Of a DNA stretch of 64,000 nucleotides, positions 53,301 to 62,030 are shown in pieces. Made by a program: the position numbers and the translations under genes. This DNA is from Hemicordylus capensis (Eukaryota; Chordata; Lepidosauria; Squamata; Cordylidae): assembly GCF_027244095.1 (NCBI RefSeq), contig NC_069665.1:3722501-3786500 (forward strand). Direction: 5' to 3'. Under the pieces are notes generated by a model. The model worked only from the letters and a program-made list of their open reading frames with translations. It was not told where the DNA came from and did no database searches. The stretch's first letter is position 1, and each line of letters starts with the position of its first letter.

Positions 53301-55418
53301 CCTGAACAGCCATTCGGAAATTCCATGCATTCCTATGCACATTTGGAAGGAACCCATGCAGTTCCGTCGGCATTCCCTGTCATTGATTTAAGTACATCAG
53401 GTGTACCAAGTGGGAAAACTGGGGTTTGGCTAGTGGCACAGTTGAAGTTTAGGAGCACTGGAAGCTGCTGTATACTGAGTCAGTCCCTTGGTCCATCTAT
53501 CTCAGGATCGTCTACACAGACTGGCAGCAGCTTCTCCAAGGCTGCAGGCAGGGATCTCTCCAAGCCCTATCTTGGAGATGCTGCCTCTCCTGGGCTATTG
53601 ATGGCGTGGGGCCGGGGGTGTAATGAGGGGGGGTGCAGGGACGGAGGGAGCACTGGTACTTGGCTTCTCTGGCAGTTGGGGTGGGCCATGGCCTTGGGGG
53701 CTGTCATGAAGAATGCCTTCTGCACTTCTGGACTGGCAACTATGTCACTGGTGGGGCCATGAACATGCCAAGTTCGCATTCAAACAAAGGCTCCCAGATA
53801 TCTGTATCTCACACCAAAATGCTCCAAGCAGGGGCGTAGCAAGGTTGGAGTGGGCCCAGAGACAAGATTTTAAAATGGGCCCCCACTCACTGAAGCTCAG
53901 CTCATGAAGTAAAGAAGTCTTAAATGAGGCTGAATAGTGGTAATAAAAAGCATACACACACACACACACTATGTGCCACAACAGAAGGTCTTGTAAATTG
54001 TGGACGATGCAAGTCATTTAATGGGGATAGTGAAAGGAAGCCCGGGCGGGTGGGCGGCTGGGGTGTCAGCCATGTGACTTGCCTCTGGGGGGGCCCCCAA
54101 GGCAGTGGGGCCCCAGACAACTGTCTCCCCTTGCCCTAGTACAGTTACGCCCCTGGCTCCAAGTTACAATAAGTTTTGCCTTGGGAACCATAAATATCAC
54201 TGCAAACCAACTAAGTACCTTAGCATGTTAACAGTGCCTAAGTATTTCTATAATACTATAATAACTACCTGAACTACGGCCCAATCCCCAACCCCACCTG
54301 CCCCCACACATATTTAATTTCTAAAGCCCTTGGAGAGGGAGCAGATCTCTGAAGAATGACAAGAGATCTAGCAACTCACATTAAAAGGGGATTCTCAGGA
54401 AGCAAAAAGGAGGACATTAACAGGCAGCACGTTTTACCAGGGATTGGGATTGGGACCAGAAAGTCACGTCACGTCCATGCCTGCAAAATAGTAACTGTGG
54501 GCAGCTTTGCAACATAAAAGCCTATGTTCGTTGCTAAGGCGAGTTTCCCATAACGCCAGATTTAGGCACAAGCTAAGGAAACAACGGCATAGGGACTCAG
54601 ATTATATGGGGCCTCTGAATTAATAATAATAATAATAATTTCAAGTTTTACATAATTGCTTGGGAAACAAAGGAGAATGGGCAAAACACCTCCAAAATAG
54701 ACATGTTCCTTGTGATAAGGCAAAGATATACTTACATGGCTACACAATAATTTATAAAATGGTATTGTTTACAAATCTGTATGTTTATTTATTTAAAATA
54801 TTTCAATACCGCCCCAAACTTGTGTCTCTGGGTGGTTTACAATTAAATTTTGTAAATATGTGAGATTTAATGTGCAGAACCCATACATTAAAAGCTTTAA
54901 TAAGTGCTAAGAAACCATCATGTGCTTTCATTTAAATAAATTTCTAATGCAAATAGGCTGATTGCAAGATAACTGTCCTTGTTAGATGATTAATCTTTCA
55001 TTACATCTTTGCCAAGTAGAGATGTAAAAATACAGCTTAATTATTTCTGTGTTTGTTGTCTGTTTTGTTAGAATAATTTTCCTTCAATAATGCTATGGGG
55101 CCTTTTAAGCTTGGCCTTGCTTAGGGCCTCCGCAGCTCATAATCCATAAAGACAGAGGCCTCTGGAAAATATTTTTGCACTCTGGCTACCTTTTCCTGCC
55201 CCCAGAAATCTGCTGTCCAGAAGTGGCCCTCTCTTAAAAGAATGGTCAGCTCCAACATTTCTGGCTCTTACCTTGGCTTTTTCTCCCTGTGGGTCCCGGC
55301 AAGTGGCAAAGACCCACTGCGGGGGCTTTGGCCGCCCCAGGAGCTGCTTCACCATTTCCAGCCCGATGCCCCGGTTTGCACCAGTCACCAGGACGCTGCA
55401 GAAATCGCCCCCCGACAT
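44275..55418 (-). CDS. short-chain dehydrogenase/reductase, C-factor/sniffer-like, six exons
   Basis: Exons 55418-55272, 53205-53154, 49026-48839, 47755-47597, 45165-45055 and 44388-44275 splice (all GT-AG, phases consistent) to 256 aa, the normal length of a classical SDR. The dinucleotide-binding motif TGANRGIG is at residues 12-19, NNAG at 95-98, the structural Asn (HINV) at 120, the Ser region [10 protein letters not shown] at 154-163, and the catalytic YRCSK at 178-182. [10 protein letters not shown] lies in exon 5. It is therefore a predicted soluble NAD(P)H-dependent oxidoreductase. The closest family I recognise is vertebrate 'C-factor-like' proteins related to Myxococcus CsgA and carbonyl reductase sniffer. 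The substrate is unknown. No signal peptide or membrane segment is visible. The gene is convergent with TMEM170A. The start ATG has A at -3. Confidence 0.93.
44389..45054. other. SDR intron 5, mostly unique
   Basis: A LINE-like tail at about 44870-45020 (AATTTTAATTGGGTTTAG...GAGCTGCCCTGAGCAG). Otherwise nothing recognised. Confidence 0.3.
45055..45165 (-). CDS. SDR gene coding exon 5
   Basis: Acceptor TTCCAG, donor GTAATG. Encodes [20 protein letters not shown], then [17 protein letters not shown], the helix after YxxxK and the conserved HPGWVxTDxG loop. Confidence 0.93.
45245..45480 (-). mobile_element. L2-like LINE 3' tail
   Basis: GCGGATATTTATATACTG, GTTCCCAAAGTGGTTTATAT, CAAAGGGCTCACAATCTAAA, up to AAAAGGTGCCTCTTTG. 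Confidence 0.75.
45586..45627. repeat. two-copy 20-bp tandem repeat
   Basis: CTGTGTTATGCTCAGG occurs twice, 20 bases apart, in SDR intron 4. Confidence 0.6.
45668..45795. mobile_element. fold-back MITE
   Basis: GGGGTTCCCAACATTGGATC and GCTGCGTTTGAGAACTCC; GGGGATGATGGGTGTTGTAG arm. Confidence 0.6.
45933..46245 (-). repeat. composite SINE with intact tRNA unit
   Basis: CACTAAGCTATGGTCC (A box complement), GCATGCAAAGCAGATG anticodon arm, then the diverged 5S head to ACCACAAGACTAGCTC. Confidence 0.78.
46253..46462 (-). repeat. composite SINE, 5S head missing
   Basis: ATAGGAAGATGCCTTATACT through CAGAGCGGCCCCATCCAC. Confidence 0.7.
46740..46922 (+). mobile_element. LINE 3' tail with (AAATA)n
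   Basis: GTAAACCTCCTTGGGGCTAT, GAAAGGCGGTATAGAAATGC, then the AAATA repeat. Confidence 0.6.
46923..47420. other. no recognised gene or repeat
   Basis: SDR intron 4. Nothing recognised. Confidence 0.25.
47425..47523 (-). repeat. isolated 5S-like head of the composite SINE
   Basis: AAGCAGGGTGAAGCCTGCTTAG region and CATAAGACCAGCTCTCC. The tRNA unit and tail are absent. Ends 74 bases from SDR exon 4. Confidence 0.65.
47597..47755 (-). CDS. SDR gene coding exon 4 (catalytic Ser and YxxxK)
   Basis: Acceptor CTGCAG, donor GTAACT. Encodes [20 protein letters not shown], then [20 protein letters not shown] and [13 protein letters not shown]. The catalytic Tyr and Lys sit at the exon's end. Confidence 0.93.
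48137..48272. mobile_element. fold-back MITE
   Basis: ACTACAACTCCCATCACCCC, a central CACAACATATTGTGG palindrome, then GGGGTGATGGGAGTTGTAAT. Confidence 0.68.
48273..48838. other. no recognised gene or repeat
   Basis: SDR intron 3. Nothing recognised. Confidence 0.25.
48839..49026 (-). CDS. SDR gene coding exon 3 (NNAG motif)
   Basis: Acceptor CCGCAG, donor GTGGAG. Encodes [20 protein letters not shown], then [20 protein letters not shown] and [20 protein letters not shown], ending AK. Contains NNAG and the helix alpha-4 Asn. Confidence 0.93.
49027..49376. other. SDR intron 2 near exon 3
   Basis: 49100-49260 looks like a degenerate LINE tail (GAAATAAAGAGATTTTATTT). Otherwise unassigned. Confidence 0.3.
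49378..49800. mobile_element. GTACA-rich MITE interrupted by an L2-like tail
   Basis: Left GTGCCCTGTTCAGGCATTAT; right GTGTACACAGATTGTATGTG...AATAGGGCT. The L2-like tail sits at about 49472-49707 on the plus strand. Confidence 0.55.
49472..49707 (+). mobile_element. L2-like LINE 3' tail nested in a MITE
   Basis: GATTCTCTTTATTTAGCAGG, CCATCCCCAGCACAGCATTC, TTGTTGAAAAGCGGTATATA. Confidence 0.78.
49853..50030 (-). repeat. composite SINE, tail and tRNA part
   Basis: AGGAAGCTGCCTTTTACTGA through GCATGCAAAACAGATGCTC. Confidence 0.72.
50082..50300 (-). repeat. composite SINE, 5'-part copy
   Basis: GTCTACATAGACTGGCAGCA through GTGGACCCTGCTTAGC and CCACAAGGCCAGCTCTCCT. Confidence 0.75.
50301..50952. 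other. no recognised gene or repeat
   Basis: SDR intron 2. Nothing recognised. Confidence 0.25.
50953..51142 (+). repeat. composite SINE with intact tRNA A and B boxes, 3'-truncated
   Basis: TGCTAAGCAGGATATGC, GGATGGGAGACTAC, then GGGGCTGTAAGCTCAGTGGT and GGTTCAATCCTTGGC. Confidence 0.78.
51395..51975 (-). repeat. Sauria-type tRNA SINE split by a hAT MITE
   Basis: Tail ATTTTATATCCCGCTTTTCC (to 51460), then after the insertion GGAGCCCAGAGCGGTGTA, CAACAACCCTGTGAAGTAGG and head complement ACTACACCACGCTGGCTC. Confidence 0.85.
51461..51783. mobile_element. hAT MITE 'CAGGGGCGTA' copy 1, 8-bp TSD
   Basis: 323 bp. Ends CAGGGGCGTAGCAAGG and TAGTTACGCCCCTG. Perfect TSD CCTCCAAG at 51453-51460 and 51784-51791, inside a Sauria SINE. 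Interior GACAAGATTTTAAAATGGGC is shared with copy 2. Confidence 0.92.
52180..52412 (+). repeat. Sauria-type tRNA SINE, full length
   Basis: GGCCAGCGTGGTTAGAGTGC head, CGAGTTCAAATCCCC, GGGTGACTCTGGGCAAGTCA, GGTTCCTTGGAGGAAGAG, A/T tail. Confidence 0.85.
52413..53153. other. SDR intron 2 next to exon 2
   Basis: Shares a diverged segment with 51200-51310 (52750-52810: CAGTAATCCTCCGCCTGAGG; 51247-51295: CAATAATCTTCTTCCTGAGG), so an unclassified repeat is present. Otherwise unassigned. Confidence 0.35.
53154..53205 (-). CDS. SDR gene coding exon 2 (52 bases)
   Basis: Acceptor TTCCAG, donor GTATGT. Encodes [17 protein letters not shown] plus one base of Glu, the beta-3 strand region where family members read like VVLQLD. 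Found by fitting phases between exons 1 and 3. Confidence 0.88.
53261..53274. repeat. poly-G run
   Basis: About 13 Gs, 55 bases from SDR exon 2 on its acceptor side. Confidence 0.8.
53451..53585 (-). repeat. composite SINE tail part
   Basis: GAAGCTGCTGTATACTGAGT through CCCTATCTTGGAGATGCTGCC. Confidence 0.68.
53829..54155. mobile_element. hAT MITE 'CAGGGGCGTA' copy 2, 8-bp TSD
   Basis: 327 bp. Ends CAGGGGCGTAGCAAGG and CAGTTACGCCCCTG. Perfect TSD GCTCCAAG (53821-53828, 54156-54163). Contains a (CA)n at about 53954-53969. Confidence 0.92.
54156..55271. other. SDR intron 1, mostly AT-rich
   Basis: Holds (AAT)n at 54618-54638 and a LINE-tail fragment at about 54785-54850 (AATACCGCCCCAAACTTGTG). 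No gene seen. Confidence 0.3.
55272..55418 (-). CDS. SDR gene coding exon 1 (Rossmann nucleotide-binding motif)
   Basis: 49 codons, donor GTAAGA. Encodes [20 protein letters not shown], then [20 protein letters not shown] and RDPQGEKAK. The open frame continues upstream to an in-frame ATG at 55550, but SDR homology starts at MSGGDF and that Kozak context is good. Confidence 0.92.
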
Positions 55419-55957
55419 CCTTGCTCTTCTGGCCCTGTGAGTCCTCTCTTCTTCGGGAGGTCTGCTGAGCCTGGGCTGTGTGGCTGCTTCTAGCCTCTCT
55501 GCTCGCTGCCACAGCACAACACAACTTGGCACCTTGCCCTTTCCGTGCAAAGCTTAATAGCATGATTCATGGGAGAAATCTGATCTGAATCAACAAATAT
55601 GCATTAGTTTCACATCCGTGACTGAGTAAAGAGCTTCAACAAAGCAGAGTAGATTGTGCCCATGGGTGTAGGCCCCTATGCCCAGGTACACATGCAGCAC
55701 ACAAAACAAGGTGGTAGAGTCCTCAGAATGGGCTGTACCACTTCCAGCTGCAGGCAGCAAGAGAGCTGCATTTTTAAATTTTAACAATGGAAAATGACCT
55801 GTGCTGGGGAAAAGGTCCTGGCCCGGTCCACTCCCTGCTGTGCTGGCTTCCTCCTTGCAAGTTGGTTTTTGACATAGTGGAGAATTCAAAAGAGAGATGC
55901 CCACCCCTGAAAGGGTGCCATTTATTCTCCCACCTCAGAGCTTTACCACCTCGCTTA
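55419..55957. promoter_or_regulatory. SDR gene upstream region
   Basis: The first 130 bases upstream of the ATG are moderately GC-rich and probably 5' UTR/promoter. No TATA box stands out. The remainder is unassigned. Confidence 0.35.
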
Positions 55958-56235
55958 AGCTAGTCTTGCAGGAGCGAGCATTAATGATCCCCTTCGCTAA
56001 GCAAGGTTCACTTGGTTGCATTTGGATGGGTGACTGCAGTGAGCACTGTCAGATATTCCCCTGAGGGGATGAGGCTGTACAGTCGCTCAGTGGAAGAGCA
56101 TCTGCATAGTTGCATGCAGAAGGTCCCAGGTTCATGCCCTGGCAGCATCTCAGGTAGGGCTGGAGGAGACTTCTGCACAAAACTTTGGAGAGATGCTGCC
56201 AGTCAGTGTAGCCTGAGTAAGCTAGATGGTCTTCC
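55958..56235 (+). repeat. composite SINE
   Basis: CGCTAAGCAAGGTTCAC, GGATGGGTGACTGC, GTCGCTCAGTGGAAGAGC, GGTTCATGCCCTGGC. Confidence 0.75.
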
Positions 56236-56237
56236 GG

Positions 56238-56555
56238 TAGGAAGCATGAATTGTCCCCTTTGTTAGGCAGAGTGAAGACGCATGTAGAGGATATGCATGC
56301 CGATGGGTGGCTAAATGCGAGCACCATCTGTTGTAAGCTATTCCCCTTCGGGGATGGGGCTATAGTAGCTCAGCAGAAGAGCCTCTGATTGTGCACCGAA
56401 GGTTCCAGGTTCCCTCCCTGGCAGCATCTCCAGGTAGGGCTGGGAGAGACTCCTGCCTGGAACCTTGGAGAGATGCTACCAGTCAGTGTGGACAATCCCG
56501 AGCCAGATGGATCAAGGGTCTGACTCAGTAGAAGGCAGCCTCCTATCTTCCTTGC
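56238..56555 (+). repeat. composite SINE, tandem with the previous copy
   Basis: AGGAAGCATGAATTGTCCCC, diverged 5S boxes, GGGGCTATAGTAGCTCAGCA, tail GAGCCAGATGGATCAAGGG. Confidence 0.75.
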
Positions 56556-56692
56556 TCTGCGGGAAAGTTCCCTCAAGAGCTTTCCCGTTTGACAGGTCTC
56601 TAAAAGATGCCAAGTCTTCCACAGTTCAGCAGCAGCAGAGCAAGCCCTAGCATTAGCAGCACCCTGGGCAAGGGTTGCTTTTGCCGCCCGCC

Positions 56693-56941
56693 CAGTGGCG
56701 GATTAACGGAGAGGCAGAGGAGGCATTTGCCTATGGCGGCAAAACGTGAGGAGCAGCAAATTTTGCCCCTCCTCAAATGTTGCCGCCCCTCTCTGTGGGC
56801 AGCGGCAGCTGCAGCAAGGGTGGAGTGGGTGAGGAGAAAATCCCCCCTTTTACCTTGGGGGGGGGAAAGCAAATCTTTTTTGTTTAAGGGTGGCAAAAGC
56901 CCTTTTGCCTATGGGTAAAAGCAAAGCTTAATCCGCCCCTG
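56693..56941. mobile_element. hAT-type MITE, CAGTGGCGGATTAA ends
   Basis: Terminal inverted repeats CAGTGGCGGATTAA / TTAATCCGCCCCTG. Flanks CGCCCGCC and TGCCCGCT agree at 6 of 8. 249 bp. Confidence 0.78.
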
Positions 56942-57124
56942 TGCCCGCTACTGTATCAGTGTTTTCAAGTACCGTGGCTTGTGTAAGCTCAGCTTGGCAT
57001 CCCCCTCAGTGAGGCACCCTGAGTCCTGCCTCGATTGCCCGCCCCTAGGTCCAGCCCAAGGCATCACTTGAATGGGAAGAAACTGATGCGCCCTTCAGGC
57101 TTTCCCTTGGAAGGATCAGAAAAC

Positions 57125-57712
57125 GAAAGAGCTGCACTGGCTGCCAATTGGTCTCTGGATCCAGTTCAAGGGTTGGATCCAATTTAAGGTCAAGCTTATT
57201 CCCTTTAAAGCTCTTCACGGTTTGCTCCCACATTTGTCAGAGGGGACTTTGCTCCACATGCCGACATGGAGGGAGCCTTGATTGTCAGGCACGCGGGACG
57301 GGGCCTTCTCTCTCATTGCCCCAGGCGCGGGAATGCTCTGGAATGGGCGTCCGTTCTCTGGCATCTGTGGCTGCTTTTAAAAAAACAACTGAAAACTCTT
57401 TTACTTGTTCAGGCTTTGACCCCTTACGGGTTGCCAATCTCTCCTTTCCAGCGTGGAAGAAACGTGGAATATCCTCCCCATCTCTGGCAGTTTCTAAAAA
57501 AACAACACCTGAAAACTCATCTGTTCGACCAAGCTTTCTCAGCTTTTTAAATTTTTAGGTTTTAATCTCTGGTTTATTTTTAAATTGTTACATTGTTTTG
57601 AGTTTTTGTATGTTTTTAATTTGCTTTATGCTATTGTTAACCACCCAGAGATGAATGTTTGGGGCGGTGTACAAATTTGAAAAATAAATAAATAAATAAA
57701 ATGTTTCTGCTG
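57125..57712 (+). mobile_element. L2 LINE C-terminal coding remnant and 3' tail
   Basis: Reads LHWLPIGLWIQFKG..., with the ECSGMGVRSLASVAAFKKT-type 'NALEW..' block and KTHLFDQAF, the usual L2 C terminus, in shifting frames. Tail ACCACCCAGAGATGAATGTT and (AAATA)n. Confidence 0.75.
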
Positions 57713-58105
57713 TATTAGCCACATTGTGAGATCTAAAGAAGCATGTTTCACTGGCGATAATTATACACATTTTAAGGAAAGGTAATAAGGCCAATCCATC
57801 TAGTTATGGGCCAGTCGATCTTTTAAGTGCAATAAGCAAATTATACGTATGCATCAATTATGGAAATCAGTGATTCTGCTAGACAACAAACATATCATAG
57901 CCAATGAGCAAGCAGGTTTCAGAGCTGGCCAGACCACACTTGACCAGGGATTCGTTTTGCAACGATTGGTGAATAAGTACATAAATAAGTCAAAAGGGGC
58001 ATTGCATGCTACATTCATTGACTTTAAAGCAGCTTTTGATAGACAGATTATGGAGAAGTTTGACCGATACATCCTTTAACTGGAGGTTGCTCCTAGTTAT
58101 CCAAA

Positions 58106-58336
58106 AACTGAGCAGAGCCACTTTTTAAAAGTGGTGGTTCTCTCTATTGAGCAGGGGGAGAGCAATCCATCCCCAGCACTGCATCCCTCCAGTGGCTATT
58201 GCTGGTGTCTAATGTTTCTTTTTTAGATTGTGAGCCCCTTGGAGAGAGGGAGCCATTTTTATTTATTTATTTAATATCTATGTAAACCACTTTGGGAACG
58301 TTTTTTTGAAAAGCGGTGTATAAATATTCATTGTAT
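58106..58336 (+). mobile_element. L2-like LINE tail nested in the host LINE
   Basis: TTTTAAAAGTGGTGGTTCTC, CCATCCCCAGCACTGCATCC, GATTGTGAGCCCCTTGGAGA, TTTTGAAAAGCGGTGTATAA. Confidence 0.78.
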
Positions 58337-58650
58337 TTGTCGTGTATTCAAAATCTCTAAGAGAATACTTTTCTTAGAGTACAGTGTAACCCACAAGGAC
58401 AGTTGACTAAAGCAATAGAGGTTGAGAAAGGGGTGTGGCAGGGATACATACTAGCAGCACCCATATTATTTAACTGCTACGCCAACTCTATGATTTAGAG
58501 GCTAATCAATATAAGATTCCATCCTCCAGAATTAGGTGATAGACATCTATCTGATGTGTCAGGTAAAGCCAAAGCATCATATCCACTTTACTCTATGCGG
58601 CTGATGCAGTACATCTGTCACTGATCAATACACTGTGATTCTATCACTGA

Positions 58651-61606
58651 TTAGGAGAGGAGAGCTGGTCTTGTGGTTGACTTGCCCCGTTAGCTAAGCA
58701 GGGTCCACCCTAGTTGCATTTGAATAGAAGACTTGAGTAAGAGATTCCCCTCAGGGGATGGAGAAGAGCATCTAGGTTCCAGCGGCTCTGGGAAGAGCAT
58801 CTAGGTTCCAAGTTCCCTCCCTGGCAGCATCTCCAAAATAGGACAAGATTTTTATTTTATTTTTGATAGGACAAGATTTTTTTATTGAACCAACAAACTA
58901 CCAAAGCATACAGTACGTTGCCAAAGCACAATTATATACAAAGTGGTTGTTTGTACATGATATATCTACAAAGATTTACAAGGATTTGGAAACTCACAAG
59001 TTATGAAGTATATGCAGGTAGTACTGTAACTCGGGGGTGGGGGATTTCAAGGCACATCAGGTAATTGGGGTGGGTGGGGGGTGGGGTTACGTCTAACGTC
59101 CATTCCCACAATTTGTCCCATTGCTGTTTAGAAGAGATACTCTTGTCTTTTTGCACATAACCATACAAACTTTTCCAGAAGAGATTTACTGTCTCATCTG
59201 CGTGAACCTCTTGGTCGCGTCTTCCCTCCCTATTCCTATGCAGGAGCATTGCATAAATGACATACAGGTTTACTAACCTGATTACGAGAAGGGGGACGTT
59301 CCAATTCCCTAGTATGAGGGCACCCGTTCCGTCCCATTTCCTTGAAGGTTTCTTTCTGGGACCTCAAAAGGAGGTTCTATCGCTCAAACCCGAGGTTAGT
59401 TCTTCCCAAGTCTGTTTTTCCAAATCAGGCCACTCTAACAGCTTGCTTACTCCCTGCCACAGTCTTTTGGCTACCACACACTCTTTTAAGAAATGTGAGT
59501 GGGTTTCCCTGAATGTTTTGCCTAGCTCACTAGCTTTCTGTTTGCAGGTGATTTTAGGGCACTCTTGCTGGTCCTCTGGGAGCCATGGCTTAGCCGCATT
59601 AAGTGGTAGTACTTGATGGTATAAGCGCCACCTTGTTTCCCATAAATGGAAAGGGACTTTTTTCTCCTTAAAGAGAGTGATAGGGTGGTCGGGTTGCAAC
59701 AAGTACTGTGAAGTGCGGTGTTTGTAGCGTTTACGTTCTAAATTAGGTTTTAAGAAACCCACTTCTAGAATCTCTCCATAAATTGTTTTCCTTAGCTGCT
59801 TAACTGAGGAGGATCCTTTAAATAGATCTGGTTCAACCTTCCATTTTTTAAGTGTGAATAACAAATCTCTCAAGTAGTCCTGGTGTTCTCTTTTTAATAC
59901 TTGTGTGATATTACCATTGAAAGATCCTTTCCCCCACCATGCTATGCCCCATGCTGACTTGCACCAACGCAGAGCGAAAAGCGAGACCCAGGTTTTTTGC
60001 AGGAGGTTGGACATATTATGGACATTCACGAAAATCCAGTTTCCAAAATTGTAGGACATGAATTCAGTTACAAAATAGGGTTGCAGGGCAGGCAGGGCTA
60101 GGCCTCCCCGCTCAACCTCCTTAAATGCTACCGCACGGGCCAAAGGGAAGGACGCTGTGTGCCATACTAAACGGAAGATCTGGCTTTCAACTCTCCGAAG
60201 GAGATCGAGCGGGGGAGGATAGACTACCGCCAGGTTATGCACCGGGGGTATCAGGTAAGTCCGGATGTAAACCGCTTTCTGGTACATGGCAAGGCTCCAT
60301 TATTTTCCACATGGTGATTTTAAGCATTACTTTTTCTTCCCAATCTGTCCAATTTCCCCCCCAGACTTTTTCCTTAATCCCATATTCAATCCCCAAAATG
60401 TTTACTGTATCTACCCACTTCCATTTGGACTCTGGGGCCCCTTCGCTTTTACATTCAGAGATGGGTAGGCATGAGAGTTGCTGGCGTCCGGGGTCCATTT
60501 TAACAAATACACTTTTGTCAGCATTTAATTCTGAGTCCGAGATCTTGCCATATTCCCAGAAGAGGTCTAGTATTACAGAGATTTCATTTTCATTCGATAA
60601 CAGTAACGTAACATCATCGGCATGAGTTAGAAATTTTACCCTAAACTCAGTATGTGGTTCTGAGTGGACAGGTGGTTCGGCTATCCCCTCACTCTCCTTC
60701 CTCCTCCCTCCTGGGAAGATCTCGCAGGGCGGAGGGATAGAGACCGAGAGTCCTTGCAGATGGGGTTCTCTCTGAATCCTGATCAGGATCGGATCCAGGG
60801 CAAAAACATAAAGTAATGGGCTCAGTGGGCATCTTTGGCAGACACCCGAATGCAAAATGATCGGGTCGCCCCACCATCCATTAATCTGTGGTGTCACCTT
60901 TGCATTCATATACAGCAGCTGTATCCAAGTAACGAATAGGGGTGGTATACCTTTAGCTTTCAACAATGTCCACAGATAATTGTGGTTCACTTTGTCAAAG
61001 GCCTTTGATCCAATAAGAGGAGGTGACCTTTCTAACTTTCATTCTGTATAGAGTAAAAAAGTTCTCTCAGCAGACACAATGAGTCTCATCTTTCTTCCCG
61101 AGATAGCGCTTGTCTGCAATCTGTGGACCAATTTAGGGGCCACTTTCACCAATCTGTTATTTAGGATTTTGGCAAAGATTCTGTAATCAATATTTGTGAG
61201 GGTTATCAGTCTCCAGTTTTGTGGTAAAGTGGTGTCACCTTTCTTGGGGGGAAAATTAAGAGGACGTCCCCAAAGGACCTATTTAAACGCCCATTGTCTA
61301 GGACAAAATTAAATAATTTTACTAAAACTGGTAGTAGCTGATCTGCGTAAATCTTATAGAAAGGCCATGTCAGACCATCATGCCCCGGGGCCGATGTGTT
61401 CTTTCCCGTTGAGATAACTGCTCTGACCCCTTCTATCGTTACAGGATGGGTCAAAGAGCTTTTTTCCCCCTCTTAGGGAATAGCCGAGGCTGAGAGAGAC
61501 TCCTGCCTGCAACCTTGGAGAAGCCACTGCTGGTCTGTGTAGACAATACTGAGCTAGATGGACCTATGGTCTGACTCAGTATATGGCAGCTTCCATGTTC
61601 TTCCAT
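58651..61606 (+). repeat. 5S/tRNA-Ala composite SINE split by a Tx1-like LINE
   Basis: Head and tRNA part at 58651-58850 (GAGAGCTGGTCTTGTGG, TAGCTAAGCAGGGTCC). Body and CR1-like tail at 61485-61606 (GGCTGAGAGAGACTCCTGCC to GGCAGCTTCCATGTTCTTCC). The two halves together make one complete element. Confidence 0.82.
58851..61484 (-). mobile_element. Tx1/L1-like LINE, 5'-truncated
   Basis: Minus-strand RT: SAPGHDGLTWPFYKIYADQL near 61380, VNHNYLWTLLKAKGIPPLF near 60980, LHSGVCQRCPLSPLLYVFAL, then the catalytic HADDVTLLL near 60615, and a long C-terminal part (307-aa frame at 60287-59364) containing FKEVERGGLALPALQPYF. The 3' end at 58851 has A-rich ends with a duplicated GACAAGATTTTT word. Frames are partly open but broken in several places. 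Length 2.6 kb, so lacking ORF1 and the endonuclease. Confidence 0.85.
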
Positions 61607-62030
61607 CTACTGTTTTGGATCATAGGTATCAGAACATCCCATATGTGAATTGAACATGCCCATGGGGAAGTTTGGATGAAGTTAAAACATTGGGTCACGT
61701 TCTCTTATATTGCTCCTTCTATTGTGATATATGCTATGAATTAATATCGCCTTTATTGATAAAGTATCCAGGAAGAACTGACAATTTTTATATTATGCAC
61801 CTCCTTTCTGATCAGTAGTCAGATATCACAAGTGTTGCTAAATTCTGTGTAGCTTGCAAAATTCATAAACTGTGTGCTAACAACAACTGCAGCCAATTAC
61901 ACCCTGGCTAAATGATTTTCGGTTGTATACTGTACATTAGAGTTTTATCATCTATTTGTATGCACAATTGTTTTGCTCTGCTGTTACTACTGCTACTGTT
62001 ATTGCATTTACTAAAGGAAGCTGGTCATTG

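Larger units (their letters stand above)
57770..62030 (+). mobile_element. non-LTR retrotransposon (host LINE of the nest), broken by later insertions
   Basis: 57776-58085 encodes RT words NKHIIANEQAGFRAGQTTLD and ALHATFIDFKAAFD. 58345-58650 continues RT-like sequence (GVWQGYILAAP-like, 'LYAADAVHLS'-like region). 61607-62030 reads like its 3' end (LGHVLLYCSFYCDI, SVAKFCVACKIHKL). The clade is unresolved (Dong/R4- or RTE-like). Interrupted by an L2-like tail, a composite SINE and a Tx1-like LINE. Confidence 0.6.

Noticed and set aside
57849-58079. host gene encoding a reverse-transcriptase-like protein
   Set aside because: The FIDFKAAFD motif and surrounding words belong to a LINE, and the frame ends where an L2-like tail was inserted.
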